This document shows positions 25,631 through 35,128 of a stretch of 64,000 nucleotides of DNA, in pieces. The stretch lies in assembly GCF_000332195.1 (NCBI RefSeq), contig NZ_KB235919.1, positions 149,038 through 213,037 on the forward strand. Reading direction: 5' to 3'. The notes under the pieces are model-generated. The model saw only the letters and a program-made list of their open reading frames with translations, ran no database searches and had not been told where the DNA came from. The translations under genes and the position numbers were made by a program. The DNA comes from Pleurocapsa sp. PCC 7319 (lineage in GTDB: Bacteria; Cyanobacteriota; Cyanobacteriia; Cyanobacteriales; Xenococcaceae). The number at the start of each line of letters is the position of its first letter. Positions within the stretch are counted from its first letter, which is position 1.

Positions 25631-26812
25631 TTAAAGTTTTACTGTCTCGGGTTTTAAATCCAGGTCAACAATTTTCGCCAGTTTCCGAGCATATTCTTGG
25701 GGATTGCAATTGGCTTCAATCCATTGTTGTCCTTTGAGCAAGGTCTGGCTAGTTTGATCGTGGTAGTTGCGCTCAAGCTCAATAATGGTTTGGGCGACGG
25801 CTTGGGGATCTTCAGGATTGACCATCCAATGGGGGGCAAAATTACTTAAAATTTCCCCAATACCACCAGTACAACTGCCAACTACTGGTACACCACTAGA
25901 TACTGCTTCGACTACCGTACGACCAAAAGGCTCTCTAGGAGCTAATGTAACTAGGACATTAGCATGTTGATAGTAATCTGGAATGGAAAAACTAGGAGGT
26001 AAAATGGTCAGGCGTTCGGATACCTTTAGCTCCATCGCTAATTGAAGTAAGTTCTTACTATTGATCTGTTCTGGAGAATGGTCTTGACCAATAATCACAC
26101 TGTGATAGTTAGCCCCCAGCTCCTTTAACTTAGCTAAAACTAAAATTAGACCTCGTAGATTCTTGTCATTAATCTGTCCTGGTTTGCTAATTCGCGTTGG
26201 AGTCAGCATGATCTTGGCTCCAGAAGCGAGGATTGGTTTTAATTCTGACGGTGCTTCACTCTTAGGTGAGCGAATGCTAAACTTCTCTCGCTCTAAGGGT
26301 GGATATAAAATTCCTTTAATTTTAAGTCCCAAATTTTTGGCAACTTTCTCAGAGGTAAACTGAGAATTACAAATTGCTCCCGGTGCCAGACCAGCAAAAA
26401 TCAGTTTTCGCAATAAATTACCCCCAAGATTGTAGGAATATGCTGCATCACGGAAACAATGATAAACTCGGCGACGGCTTAACTTTAATTGAAGGATGTT
26501 ACGAGCCAGAATGGGCAGTAGATAAAGAGTTGTACAGTTTTCTATGAGTAAAGGATAGTCTCGTGGTTGTTGAGCAACCCATTTTAGTGCTCGTTCATAA
26601 AATTGAGCGCCATCAGTTGCTACAATTGGCTGGAGGCAGTCTCCTTGACCTTGGTGCTGCAGGTAATTTTCTAACAGAGAATTGGCTTTGACTAGTACAC
26701 TTATACGATCTAAGCTCTGCAATTTATCAAATCCCGCGATCGTCATCGAAAGGGAAACAGTCATTCCACCCAAACTTTCGCACCAAGAAGGTAGTATTAT
26801 TAGTTTTTCCAC
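25631..26812 (-). CDS. Family 4 glycosyltransferase, GTG start
   Basis: The protein has 393 residues. ILPSWCESLGGMTVSLSMTI is the acceptor-side start, VYHCFRDAAYSYNLGG follows, and GRTVVEAVSSGVPVVGSCTG is the GT4 donor site. The start is a GTG at 26812 with AGGAG a few bases upstream, and it overlaps the 3' end of the polymerase gene by 13 bases, which suggests translational coupling. The donor sugar is unknown. Confidence 0.83.
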   Translation of the reverse strand: MEKLIILPSWCESLGGMTVSLSMTIAGFDKLQSLDRISVLVKANSLLENYLQHQGQGDCLQPIVATDGAQFYERALKWVAQQPRDYPLLIENCTTLYLLPILARNILQLKLSRRRVYHCFRDAAYSYNLGGNLLRKLIFAGLAPGAICNSQFTSEKVAKNLGLKIKGILYPPLEREKFSIRSPKSEAPSELKPILASGAKIMLTPTRISKPGQINDKNLRGLILVLAKLKELGANYHSVIIGQDHSPEQINSKNLLQLAMELKVSERLTILPPSFSIPDYYQHANVLVTLAPREPFGRTVVEAVSSGVPVVGSCTGGIGEILSNFAPHWMVNPEDPQAVAQTIIELERNYHDQTSQTLLKGQQWIEANCNPQEYARKLAKIVDLDLKPETVKL

Positions 26813-28200
26813 AACGCACTCCTGGCAAAAGGATTATGATTTACTTGGCCTCGTTGATGAATCAGCATACACATTAGAATACTGGCAATCATTGAGAATT
26901 GTAGGCTGGTCACAGCCAGCTGAAAGGTGAATAGAGCTAGCACAGGTGGCCACAGCATCGGTCTCTCTCTGCGAGTCTCATAGAACCAAGCAAGTAGAGC
27001 GGCCCAAAAAGCTAGAAATATTCCCATCCCTAGCACACCCTTTTGGTAAAGAAGATCTCCTAGATAAAAGCTGTGAGAGCCAATTCGAATACCACTATCC
27101 TGCACATAAAAAGTAGCATTACCTTCTACAGCTGGTGGACCTTCAACCTTATGACCAAAAAATATTCTGTCGGGAATTCTTTCCCAAGTTTCTTTATATA
27201 CTAAACCTCGAATTTCAGTAGACCCGACACGAGCACTAGCTACGCTTGATGCTGTCTCGTTATAAGTCGCGAAAAGCTGTTGAGTGAGAGGAGTAAGAGA
27301 AAATGCTGCAAAACTAAACAGAGCTAATAGCGCAAACACGAATGCAGTCAATCGTAGTCTAACTAAAGTTATGAAAAAGCGAATCATTAACGCTGCTGGT
27401 AATGCTAACCAAACTGAACGTGAAGCAATTAAAAAAATCAAGAAGCTGCAACCTAATAAAAGCAGGAATGACCAAACACGATTTTTGAGTTCTACAGCGA
27501 TTAAACCTACGAAACCTAAATATGAAGCTGTTGCTTGATAATGATTAAAGAAAAATCTGACTCGATCTTCGTCGTAAAACGCCAAGTAATTGCCCCAACC
27601 TCCAACATCTGCTGGATCAAAGCTTTTTTTTCCTGTCAGTATGGCATAGAGAGTGCGAGGTGGATTATCAATCCATCCAACAAAGGCGAATTTAAAAATT
27701 AGCCAGCCTATAAACATTTGAATCACGCTGACTGAGCAGGCCCAAGCAACGACCTCTAGACGCACTTTAGCCTTGTTACTTTGGATGTACCAAATCAGGA
27801 AGGGAACTGCAAATGAAAGAATTGACTTGATCAGAGTATTGGGATTGACCCTCATATCTGAAGGTATATCTACAGTCCAGTAAGCATTCAAATAAAGTAA
27901 AACATTGTCTAAGTAGCCGTATGCAAAAAAGGCGAATAAGGCAATTACTGCCCAACTAGGACGTTTTAATCTTAATTCACCATAATGACGCCATTCGTAA
28001 ATTATTATTCCTAAAGATATCGAGGACAACATATAGTTGGTGATTCCTACGAGCCACCAGACTGGAAGCAAGACTATATTTGCGCAGACAACTTTTTCGG
28101 TTAAGTTGAGAGCACCCCAACGGAGAAAAAGTCCTCTAAACAATCTTTCTGAGGACTTTTGAGGTTGAGGATAATTTTGTCTAGTTATGATTTGAGTCAT
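26800..28200 (-). CDS. O-antigen ligase/Wzy-like polysaccharide polymerase
   Basis: The protein has about 466 residues with ten or more hydrophobic segments (for example VVCANIVLLPVWWLVGI, FLLLLGCSFLIFLIA, LTAFVFALLALFSFAAFSL). A large periplasmic loop ends in IGSHSFYLGDLLYQKGVLGM, matching the conserved H-x-x-Y/F...G-x-x-G block of the Wzy_C family. It should polymerise or ligate undecaprenyl-linked repeat units at the periplasmic face. The open frame extends to 28293, but the ATG at 28200 overlaps the 3' end of the Wzz/BY-kinase gene by only 20 bases and fits the family length. Confidence 0.85.
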   Translation of the reverse strand: MTQIITRQNYPQPQKSSERLFRGLFLRWGALNLTEKVVCANIVLLPVWWLVGITNYMLSSISLGIIIYEWRHYGELRLKRPSWAVIALFAFFAYGYLDNVLLYLNAYWTVDIPSDMRVNPNTLIKSILSFAVPFLIWYIQSNKAKVRLEVVAWACSVSVIQMFIGWLIFKFAFVGWIDNPPRTLYAILTGKKSFDPADVGGWGNYLAFYDEDRVRFFFNHYQATASYLGFVGLIAVELKNRVWSFLLLLGCSFLIFLIASRSVWLALPAALMIRFFITLVRLRLTAFVFALLALFSFAAFSLTPLTQQLFATYNETASSVASARVGSTEIRGLVYKETWERIPDRIFFGHKVEGPPAVEGNATFYVQDSGIRIGSHSFYLGDLLYQKGVLGMGIFLAFWAALLAWFYETRRERPMLWPPVLALFTFQLAVTSLQFSMIASILMCMLIHQRGQVNHNPFARSALWKN

Positions 28201-30430
28201 AGTTTGGTACTGCTTGCTGGGCGACAAGGGCTGGTGGTAATTGTGGCTTGTAGTAACTATAGCGATAACTGCTATTTGAATCACCAACGCCATTTAAGAT
28301 TAAACCTTGGATTTGCGCCTTATGTAATTTAAGCTGCTCTAAACTATCCATCACCGAATTGCGATCGCTATTTCCAGGTCTGACGATAAACAATACGTTT
28401 TCAACAATGGGAGCCATGAGCATGGACTCACTAGTAAGATGAACAGGAGAAGTATCTACCAGGATATAATCATAGTTTCCTTCTGCCTGTACCTGATCGA
28501 GATACTGTTCAAAGTTTCCTTTGGCTAAAAACTCAGCTGTTTTTTCCTTAGGTAGTAAAGGAGCTGGGATAAAATCTAATCCAGCGCTGAGATTAATGGT
28601 TGTCGGAATTTCTAAGTCCTCTACCTCTCGTTGTTCTGGCGTAACATTGATATGTTTACTCAAGCTGGCTCTTTGGAGATCTCCGTCAACCACTAGAATC
28701 TGAAACCCTAATTTTTTAAGAGCGATCGCTAAACCTAAAGTAATAGTAGTCTTACCTTCTCCAGACTTGGCACTCGTAATCATTACGCGACCATTATCTA
28801 ACTCTAGTGAACGAAAATTAGTTGCTAGACGCTCAAATTCTCTCTCGGTCAAATCATTACATTGCCAGTCAGTTGATTGGTCCTTTCCAATCCAAGAGTT
28901 ATCTTTGTATATTGGTAAATACGATTCGTCGTATTCTCTAAGTTTTGAAGCTTCCTCAAAAGATGAATTTAGTCGTTTGTTAGCCAGGTTATCCCAACTT
29001 AAATAAGGCTGCTTTAAATTACCAATACTAAACAATATTGGATAATCCAGCATTACCAAGTCTTTGGGACTTAGTAGTGGCGAAGAAGATTCCAGGAATA
29101 ACAATAAACTAACACTACCAAATGCTGAAGCCATGATCCCACCAAGTAAAATTAGTTTCTTACTAGCTTCCTCAGGTTCGGGATCGAGAACTGGACCATC
29201 AATCAGTTGCACATTGGGATAGCTATTGAAGTTATCAATCTTGGCTTTATTTATCTGAGCAACAATCCCTTTATAAACTCCTTCAGCAATACTGTGTTTT
29301 CTTTCCAGTTCGACTAGTTTACTTTTACTAGCAGAAATAGCATTTAATTCACTAGTTAATTTGTTAATTTGATTTTGAATTTGATTTGTTTGCTGTTGGA
29401 GTCCTTGAGTAGTTGTCTGAGAAGCAATTAACTCAGATATCATATCTAAACGTTTAGTTGAATTATTGCTACCTAAAGTAATATCAATCTCCTCCAGATT
29501 GGCATTAGGTATTGCGGTGCTAACTCTTTGGTTTAGCTCCTGAGTCAATTGTTCCCGCCTGGTCAAAAGATTTTGTATTTGAGGACTGGAGTCTTTGTAC
29601 TTACCACGTGCTTCAGTCAACTCAATTTCTGTTTGAGCTAACTTTTGTCTTACCTCTTGATATTCTTGATTTTCAGCTAAGTTAAGTGATTGAATTGCTC
29701 TTTCTGGGGTAGTGTTGAACTGACTAGCTGCAATATCTGCCCTAGCTTGACTAGCCTCTGCTTCAGATTGCAGTAAAGTCAAATTAGTTCTCAGTTCATT
29801 GATAGAACTGACTAACTGTTGCGTTTGATTTTCACTATCAACAATACCAGTAACACGACGAAATTCAGCTAATTCCTGCTGTGCTGACACTAGTTTATCT
29901 TGAGCTTGTTGCAGTTCTTCTTGAGAAAAATCTTGACGAAAACTAGCGTCTGAAGAACGTAACTCATTAAGACGCTGTTGATAGGTTTTCGCTAAATTAC
30001 GCGCCCTAGCAAGAGCCAACTCAGTACTAGAACCCTTAGCTTCAAGTAACATAACTGTCGATTGAGGTTGCGGCTCAACAGTAAACAAACTTTTAAAGGC
30101 TTTTAAGCGGGGAAAAGAGTCTTTATCAGGGTCTATTGATAAGGCTTTTTCCATCACAGAATCGCTAGTCATAATAGTTGACTGGATTTGTAGAGGATTT
30201 ACTTCTTTAGAAAAAGCAGCAGTACCCTCATTGAAAGTACCTACACCTATATCTGTATTTAAATTGCCTCCAGAGTTAGGCACATTAAATTTTGCTGTGG
30301 CTTTCCAAACAGGAGGAGAAAAAATTTCTGCAAGTACTGTTGCTGATAGTAGAGTAGCCAGTATGAAAAATAGATTCAGTAATAGTAAAGGATTACGATG
30401 TCTGCGAATAACATTAAAATTATGATTCAT
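28181..30430 (-). CDS. Wzc-like chain-length regulator and bacterial tyrosine kinase
   Basis: The protein has 749 residues. A Wzz-type N-terminus has a membrane segment near residues 17-38, a long periplasmic coiled-coil region (about 150-400, rich in Gln and Glu) and a second membrane segment (LILLGGIMASAFGSVSLLLF). The cytoplasmic kinase has Walker A SAKSGEGKTTITLG, Walker A' ILVVDGDLQRASLS and Walker B YDYILVDTSP. The tail has a Tyr cluster (SSYRYSYYKPQL) typical of autophosphorylation sites. It controls chain length and export together with the polymerase encoded just downstream (20-base overlap). Confidence 0.9.
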   Translation of the reverse strand: MNHNFNVIRRHRNPLLLLNLFFILATLLSATVLAEIFSPPVWKATAKFNVPNSGGNLNTDIGVGTFNEGTAAFSKEVNPLQIQSTIMTSDSVMEKALSIDPDKDSFPRLKAFKSLFTVEPQPQSTVMLLEAKGSSTELALARARNLAKTYQQRLNELRSSDASFRQDFSQEELQQAQDKLVSAQQELAEFRRVTGIVDSENQTQQLVSSINELRTNLTLLQSEAEASQARADIAASQFNTTPERAIQSLNLAENQEYQEVRQKLAQTEIELTEARGKYKDSSPQIQNLLTRREQLTQELNQRVSTAIPNANLEEIDITLGSNNSTKRLDMISELIASQTTTQGLQQQTNQIQNQINKLTSELNAISASKSKLVELERKHSIAEGVYKGIVAQINKAKIDNFNSYPNVQLIDGPVLDPEPEEASKKLILLGGIMASAFGSVSLLLFLESSSPLLSPKDLVMLDYPILFSIGNLKQPYLSWDNLANKRLNSSFEEASKLREYDESYLPIYKDNSWIGKDQSTDWQCNDLTEREFERLATNFRSLELDNGRVMITSAKSGEGKTTITLGLAIALKKLGFQILVVDGDLQRASLSKHINVTPEQREVEDLEIPTTINLSAGLDFIPAPLLPKEKTAEFLAKGNFEQYLDQVQAEGNYDYILVDTSPVHLTSESMLMAPIVENVLFIVRPGNSDRNSVMDSLEQLKLHKAQIQGLILNGVGDSNSSYRYSYYKPQLPPALVAQQAVPNYDSNHN

Positions 30431-30478
30431 CGTTAGTTAATTTCTTAAATTTATAGTTATTTACGATTAATTAAACCG

Positions 30479-31498
30479 TTATCCTACGCGAGTCAGATAC
30501 TGACGAAAATAGCCCCGCAATCCGAGACGTAAGACCGATTTTCCTTGAGTAGGAAATAAAGTGCAGAAACTCCGCCGCAAAACTCTTTCTAGAGTATCTT
30601 TGGTACTGAGTCCAATGGCTGCACTTTCTCGAAGAGAAAGCCAGATAACTTGAAGTGTTTCTGCCCCTAAGCTTTTTCCCTGTTCTATTGCTTTAAGACT
30701 GCGATAGTCGGCATCCCGTCGCAGAGTAAAGCGATCGCTTAGTCCAACTTTGGCAGCTGTCTCATTAATATAAGTAGCAGTTAGCTCACGCTGTTGGATT
30801 AGACGAGGCCAGTTATCATTGTGTCCTCTACGATTGTTACCATGAAGACGGTAAAACATCAGCGGTTCGTCAATGCAACCTACTTCACCATAAAAGGGAA
30901 TTACTACAGTCAAAAAAGTATCGGCAGCTTCAGTCCTTTTAGTAGGAATGGGTAAGATGTGCTCGAGAACCGAACGACGGTAAGCTAGTGAGGAGGTTAT
31001 TCCCATGGCGTATCTACCAAATTCAAGCAATAAAGGGGTTACGTCACCATAATTATGAGTGCTATATCCTTGACCTATTGCTACGCCTTCTCGATCTACG
31101 GAAATTCTCCCATGAGAAACTTGTACCCATTGAGGATGCTCTTGAAAAGCTGCCACCACTTTTGCTAGTTTATCCTCACGAAAATAGTCATCTGCATCAA
31201 GCAAACAAATTATTTCGCCTTGTGCTTTGGCAATTCCAGTATTAAAAGCCATTCCTTGACCACTATTGGCTTGAAAAATGGCAGTTAACTGACCCTGAAA
31301 AGATTCAATAACCTCTCGTGAGTTATCAGTGGAACCGTCATCTACAACAATCAACTCAAAATTTTTGTAGGTTTGCTGTAAAACACTTTCAATCGCTTTA
31401 GGCAAGAAACAGCCATAATTATAGTTATCAATAATGACACTTACCAAGGGATTTTTCTGGTCGATGTCTAACTTATGGTGTTGCAGTGATTGCGACAT
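30479..31498 (-). CDS. Family 2 glycosyltransferase, first gene of the minus-strand locus
   Basis: The protein has 339 residues. PLVSVIIDNYNYGCFLPKAI, FELIVVDDGSTDNSREVIE and GEIICLLDADDYFREDKLAK are the three standard GT2 blocks, the last with the D-x-D metal site. It adds a sugar to the growing repeat unit, or possibly starts it. It is the most upstream gene of the minus-strand polysaccharide run. The 650-base AT-rich spacer beyond it is the natural place for a main promoter. Confidence 0.88.
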   Translation of the reverse strand: MSQSLQHHKLDIDQKNPLVSVIIDNYNYGCFLPKAIESVLQQTYKNFELIVVDDGSTDNSREVIESFQGQLTAIFQANSGQGMAFNTGIAKAQGEIICLLDADDYFREDKLAKVVAAFQEHPQWVQVSHGRISVDREGVAIGQGYSTHNYGDVTPLLLEFGRYAMGITSSLAYRRSVLEHILPIPTKRTEAADTFLTVVIPFYGEVGCIDEPLMFYRLHGNNRRGHNDNWPRLIQQRELTATYINETAAKVGLSDRFTLRRDADYRSLKAIEQGKSLGAETLQVIWLSLRESAAIGLSTKDTLERVLRRSFCTLFPTQGKSVLRLGLRGYFRQYLTRVG

Positions 31499-32153
31499 TT
31501 CTAATTGCTTAACTATATAAAAATTTCCAAGTAATTGTAAGTGAATTAATTGTTAAAAAAAGACATACTTTTCCTATAATCAGGGATTACTAAAGTTCAC
31601 TCTTTGGTGTCTTCTCGAATAATCCTCAACAGAAAAACTGCTGCTAAACTTCAAGCTATTTATTTTATTTTGAAAATGCAATGTACTTAAGCTTTATATA
31701 AGCTACAGTGTTTGACAACTAGAGTTATTGCTTATAAAAGCTACAATTTTTAGTTAGAATGAAAAACTTTTAGATACTCATTATCTTTCAATATTTAAAA
31801 CTATACGGGGAGAATAAAATAAAAAAGTGACTTTCGATACTTTTAATGACTGCAATTTACAAACTAATAAAAGTTTTCTGTGCATTAAATTTCAGAAATA
31901 ATTTTTCACTACTTAGCTAGTAAGCTAAAAATTTAAAGATTTAATACTAAACATAATAATAATAGCAAAAAACTATTTTCAAAAAATTTAGGTCATCTAA
32001 ATAAAATCTTACCAAATTTTCAATATTTTTACATAAATATTTTTACATAAGAGGTTTCACTTAAATAAATACCTTAACAAGCAAAGTAGGACGATTTATT
32101 TGTTCAAATTAATATAGGAATTAACAAATATTTTTTATTTATGCTTAATGCTT
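31499..32153. other. AT-rich spacer upstream of the exopolysaccharide locus
   Basis: About 650 bases of AT-rich sequence without a credible open frame. It lies upstream of the first gene of the locus and downstream of the zinc-ribbon gene, both on the minus strand. No clear terminator, operator or RNA gene is visible. A promoter for the locus is expected here but cannot be placed by eye. Confidence 0.5.
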
Positions 32154-32564
32154 TTAATGATTAAAACTTTTGATTTTTGGTTTGCGGCTCATAGCATACG
32201 TAAACTCACTCACAGATGGATTAGGAAAATTAGGGTTAATAGTCCCAGTTGTATTCTTCCAATCATCATCACTAGCAGGAGATATTTCCATTGGATGACC
32301 AACTTTGCAAGAGACTTTTAACCACATTTTGCCATGCTGCTCACAAAAAAAATCTTCAATCCAAGTGCTTTGATCAAGATATGTATTGTGCTGGGCTTTG
32401 ATAAAACTAGCTTTTTTTCGAGATATACTGAGATTTTTTTGTATTTGGGATAATTCTTGATAATAGAGATAGTGTTTGGGGCTTCCCGTTCGCCATAATC
32501 TTGTTTGACAATCGGGACAATAAAACTTTTGCTTTTTATTCCCTCTACTACGTTTACCTGGCAT
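32154..32564 (-). CDS. Conserved cyanobacterial zinc-ribbon-like protein of unknown function
   Basis: The protein has 136 residues. The N-terminus is basic (MPGKRSRGNKKQKF) and followed by CPDCQTRLWRTGSPKHYLYY. Further Cys and His residues occur in FFCEQHGKMW and VSCKVGHPM, so two C-x2-C/H-type zinc sites are possible. The segment TTGTINPNFPNPSVSEFTY resembles a conserved block of small cyanobacterial proteins without assigned function. The gene stands alone between two AT-rich spacers. No catalytic motif is recognisable; a nucleic-acid-binding role is a guess. Confidence 0.75.
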   Translation of the reverse strand: MPGKRSRGNKKQKFYCPDCQTRLWRTGSPKHYLYYQELSQIQKNLSISRKKASFIKAQHNTYLDQSTWIEDFFCEQHGKMWLKVSCKVGHPMEISPASDDDWKNTTGTINPNFPNPSVSEFTYAMSRKPKIKSFNH

Positions 32565-33260
32565 AATTTTAAGGCTCCTAAAGATATAAATTCTACTTAA
32601 GAATACGTCGACTCTTAAAAAGTATGCATAATTACTTTGACAAACGATAATCAGGAGCTAACTCTGAAATATGCTTTGCCAATTCTGATTATTATTTAAT
32701 TAAGTGTTTTTTTACCTGAGCTAACTTCTGTTACTTTACTATATCTACTAGTTAGCAAACTTAACTACAACTTACTTTTAATAGTATCGTAATATCTACA
32801 AATAATTTTTTTTTTAAGATTACTTAACCATTATAGGACAATATTGTAAATCTCTAAAACTCAAGAAAATAGTTTTCTTGAGTCTAATATTAGTTAGTTA
32901 TAAAACTAATTCCAAAATTAGAAACTATAGATATTCGACTAGTATCTAGAACATCCAAAATTTTTGAATAAGAATATTAATGTGTATATTTTAACAATTT
33001 AAAAAAATCTTACGGAGTCTCTGACAACAAAATTTATTAAATTTGTAGCCAAAATTTGTAGCTTAAACTACAAATATAGTTTTGAAAAATTGTGGGATTT
33101 TGACTATTGACTCAAAAATGGAAAATAGGTAATTATATTTTCCGCGTCAGAATAGTCTTTTCTCAATCTCTTTTTTAAGATTAGCTAAAGGGTAAAAACC
33201 TGCGTAGCTACTTAAAACGAACTAACTGCTTCACTTCCGAAGGTAGCTAAGAGCTAGAAT

Positions 33261-33290
33261 CACCGACCGTTCACGGCGGTGAGCAGTCAA
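33261..33290 (+). mobile_element. IS200/IS605-like right-end hairpin remnant
   Basis: CACCGACCG at 33261-33269 pairs with CGGCGGTG at 33274-33281 with one bulged A and a TTCA loop. The sequence ends GAGCAGTCAA, and AGAAT precedes the hairpin by a few bases. This arrangement (AGAAT, GC-rich hairpin, then TCAA) resembles the right ends of cyanobacterial IS200/IS605 elements, which also form the 3' part of TnpB guide RNAs. No tnpA or tnpB frame remains. Confidence 0.35.
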
Positions 33291-33517
33291 TGATTACTTA
33301 TTCAAAAAACTTATAAAACATTGCTTCTTGTTTTCAAAGCCCAATCTACACAAATTTGTTGAGAAAATGTAAATTTTGCATGAATATTTGTTCATCAAAA
33401 AATATTTGAGTCTCGGATTGATTAGAACAAGCTATTTACACACATATAAGGCTTGCTGTAAATCAGCTTCTGAAAGCCAGTAGTTTCGTTAAAATTATGA
33501 GAATAGTTGTTTATATA

Positions 33518-33550
33518 ATTGACATTCTCCCATCGGCGTAGGAGAGAGAT
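33518..33550 (-). mobile_element. Second IS200/IS605-like right-end hairpin remnant, opposite strand
   Basis: Read on the minus strand, AGAATCTCTCTCC is followed by a short hairpin (GGAGA paired with TCTCC at 33526-33545) and ends in GTCAA. The layout matches the hairpin at 33261-33290 but in the opposite direction. The stem is short (5 bp), so this may be chance or a decayed end. No transposase frame is visible nearby. Confidence 0.3.
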
Positions 33551-33965
33551 TCTTTGGACAAAACCGAAATTACATTCGATTAGAATCATGTAAAGTTTCA
33601 CGCACCACGATGCCTTTGGTGCAAATAGCAAAAGCTACCCAGAACACAGCAGTAAATGGGCGCAGTTTTGTGTGTCAAGGCAATGCCAATTGACTCTACT
33701 CCTTCGCTCCAATTAGAGTCTGAGCATACTTTTAATTTGGGTTGTCGTTAGCTATGTTTATCTATAAAGTATTTGCCTATCAAATAGTAGTATAAACAAT
33801 CTTTAAAATATATGATTATTGTATTCCCTAAATTATCTCTTTGGGTTAATCTGGTTTCTAATAATTAATCTCAAACTAGGTTTAAACTTGATTATTCTGA
33901 TTAAATAATGTGAATCTCCAGTTATTAAATTCTAACTAACTTTACAATTGAGCCTCACACTGCAA

Positions 33966-34790
33966 TTATTCGGATAAAGATCTTGCTTGTCTAAATACAT
34001 CTTCAGCAAACTGTGGATTATCTTGCATCTTCTGGAATAAAATTGTTAAGTCTTGAGGTCTACCTTCTACTGCAATGCAAGTCCCTGCGTAAATAATTTC
34101 AAAATCTTGAATTCTGTCTTCCACGCATTTCGGTTTTTCTTGCTTGATATTAACAATTCGGACACTTTTATCCTCAAGTTTATCTGTTATCTTGTTTTCA
34201 CTAATATCATTTTCACTAATATCAATGGTCAATGCTTGGCTTTCATTATCTGATCGTTCCAGCTTGGTTAGGTTTGGTTGACTAGAAGAAGAAGGATAGG
34301 AATTAATCTCAACTGATTCTTTATGGTGTTTAACAATTAATTTGGCTAAAGAATAAGTAATATTTTCTCCCCGACTAGCAAGTTGTAGGGCGTGTTCGCG
34401 GGCAGTTTCTGGAGTTGAAGGAGCGGCTAAAACATAAAGTGCAGAAGTAGAAAAATTAAAATGCGTAAAATTTACGTTTTTAAATTGCTCACTAACTTGC
34501 ATAAATTTAGTTGCGGATGAAACACTCCAATTAAACTCAGTTTTGAGCCAATTTCTAAATTGTCCATGCTTAAGTTGCTGTTTAACTTCAGCTAGCTTTT
34601 GTCCTACTTTAAAAATATCTTGAGCAGTTTGACGAATTAGACCTTTGATTTCACATGTCTTTTGCTTAACGCTAATCTGAGTTTGTTGATCGAGAATCCC
34701 ATAGTCAAAACATTGCCGATTAACAACATTAGGCATTGGCTTTGGGGATAATTGGTTTTTTTGCTCTTTAACCAAATTTTTGAAGTTCAA
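33966..34790 (-). CDS. DUF3102-domain protein
   Basis: The protein has 274 residues. About residues 45-110 (LIRQTAQDIFKVGQKLAEVK, HGQFRNWLKTEFNWSVSSAT, KFMQVSEQF) match the DUF3102 helical domain, found on phages, plasmids and genomic islands and of unknown function. The middle is Ser- and Asn-rich. The tail (CVEDRIQDFEIIYAGTCIAV) lacks a known domain. The start at 34790 is a TTG with GAGAGGT about 9 bases upstream; an ATG at 34736 is the alternative. It stands alone in gene-poor DNA, consistent with an accessory or transferred origin. Confidence 0.75.
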   Translation of the reverse strand: MNFKNLVKEQKNQLSPKPMPNVVNRQCFDYGILDQQTQISVKQKTCEIKGLIRQTAQDIFKVGQKLAEVKQQLKHGQFRNWLKTEFNWSVSSATKFMQVSEQFKNVNFTHFNFSTSALYVLAAPSTPETAREHALQLASRGENITYSLAKLIVKHHKESVEINSYPSSSSQPNLTKLERSDNESQALTIDISENDISENKITDKLEDKSVRIVNIKQEKPKCVEDRIQDFEIIYAGTCIAVEGRPQDLTILFQKMQDNPQFAEDVFRQARSLSE

Positions 34791-34915
34791 AATTTATACC
34801 TCTCAAATAACAAAATGACAATAGCTTTTGACAATACCCTTTGACAATACCTTTCCAATTAAATTATGTTTTTCTCCAACTAAATATGCTCGATTTGAGT
34901 TGATCCCTTGGTTAA

Positions 34916-35128
34916 TTACAAAATAGTGGAGTTCGGACTTAATCGTGAAAATGATGTCGCTAGAGTATGAGATACAAAACTTGCCAATTGAGAAATAGAG
35001 ATTTTAGAAGTCTTAGAGCTTCTTTTTCTTAAGCGATCAATATATATAGTTGAGATTGCATATTCTATTTCAAGCTGTATAGTGGCTAACTTATTAGTTA
35101 AATACTCAGAAGACTTAAGCTGCTGCAT
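34916..35128 (-). CDS. Small hypothetical protein (doubtful)
   Basis: A 70-codon frame with an ATG start. The product is basic and partly helical (LKSSEYLTNKLATIQLEIEY, IDRLRKRSSKTSKISISQLA). It resembles no family I recognise. It lies upstream of the DUF3102 gene on the same strand, separated by 125 bases. It is kept because its composition is protein-like, but it could be chance. Confidence 0.3.
   Translation of the reverse strand: MQQLKSSEYLTNKLATIQLEIEYAISTIYIDRLRKRSSKTSKISISQLASFVSHTLATSFSRLSPNSTIL

Larger units (their letters stand above)
32565..33965. other. Gene-poor AT-rich region with transposon-end-like hairpins
   Basis: About 1.4 kb without a credible gene. It contains two short hairpins that resemble IS200/IS605 right ends in opposite orientations (33261-33290 and 33518-33550). 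A minus-strand frame of 69 codons at 33422-33631 has no recognisable features and crosses one hairpin, so it is not called as a gene. Confidence 0.5.

Noticed and set aside
29284-29960. Gln- and Glu-rich stretch considered as a separate coiled-coil protein
   Set aside because: It is continuous with the Wzz and kinase domains in one frame and is the normal periplasmic coiled coil of that family.
33422-33631. A 69-codon minus-strand frame
   Set aside because: It overlaps an end-like hairpin, has no ribosome-binding site or recognisable motif, and its composition matches random AT-rich DNA.
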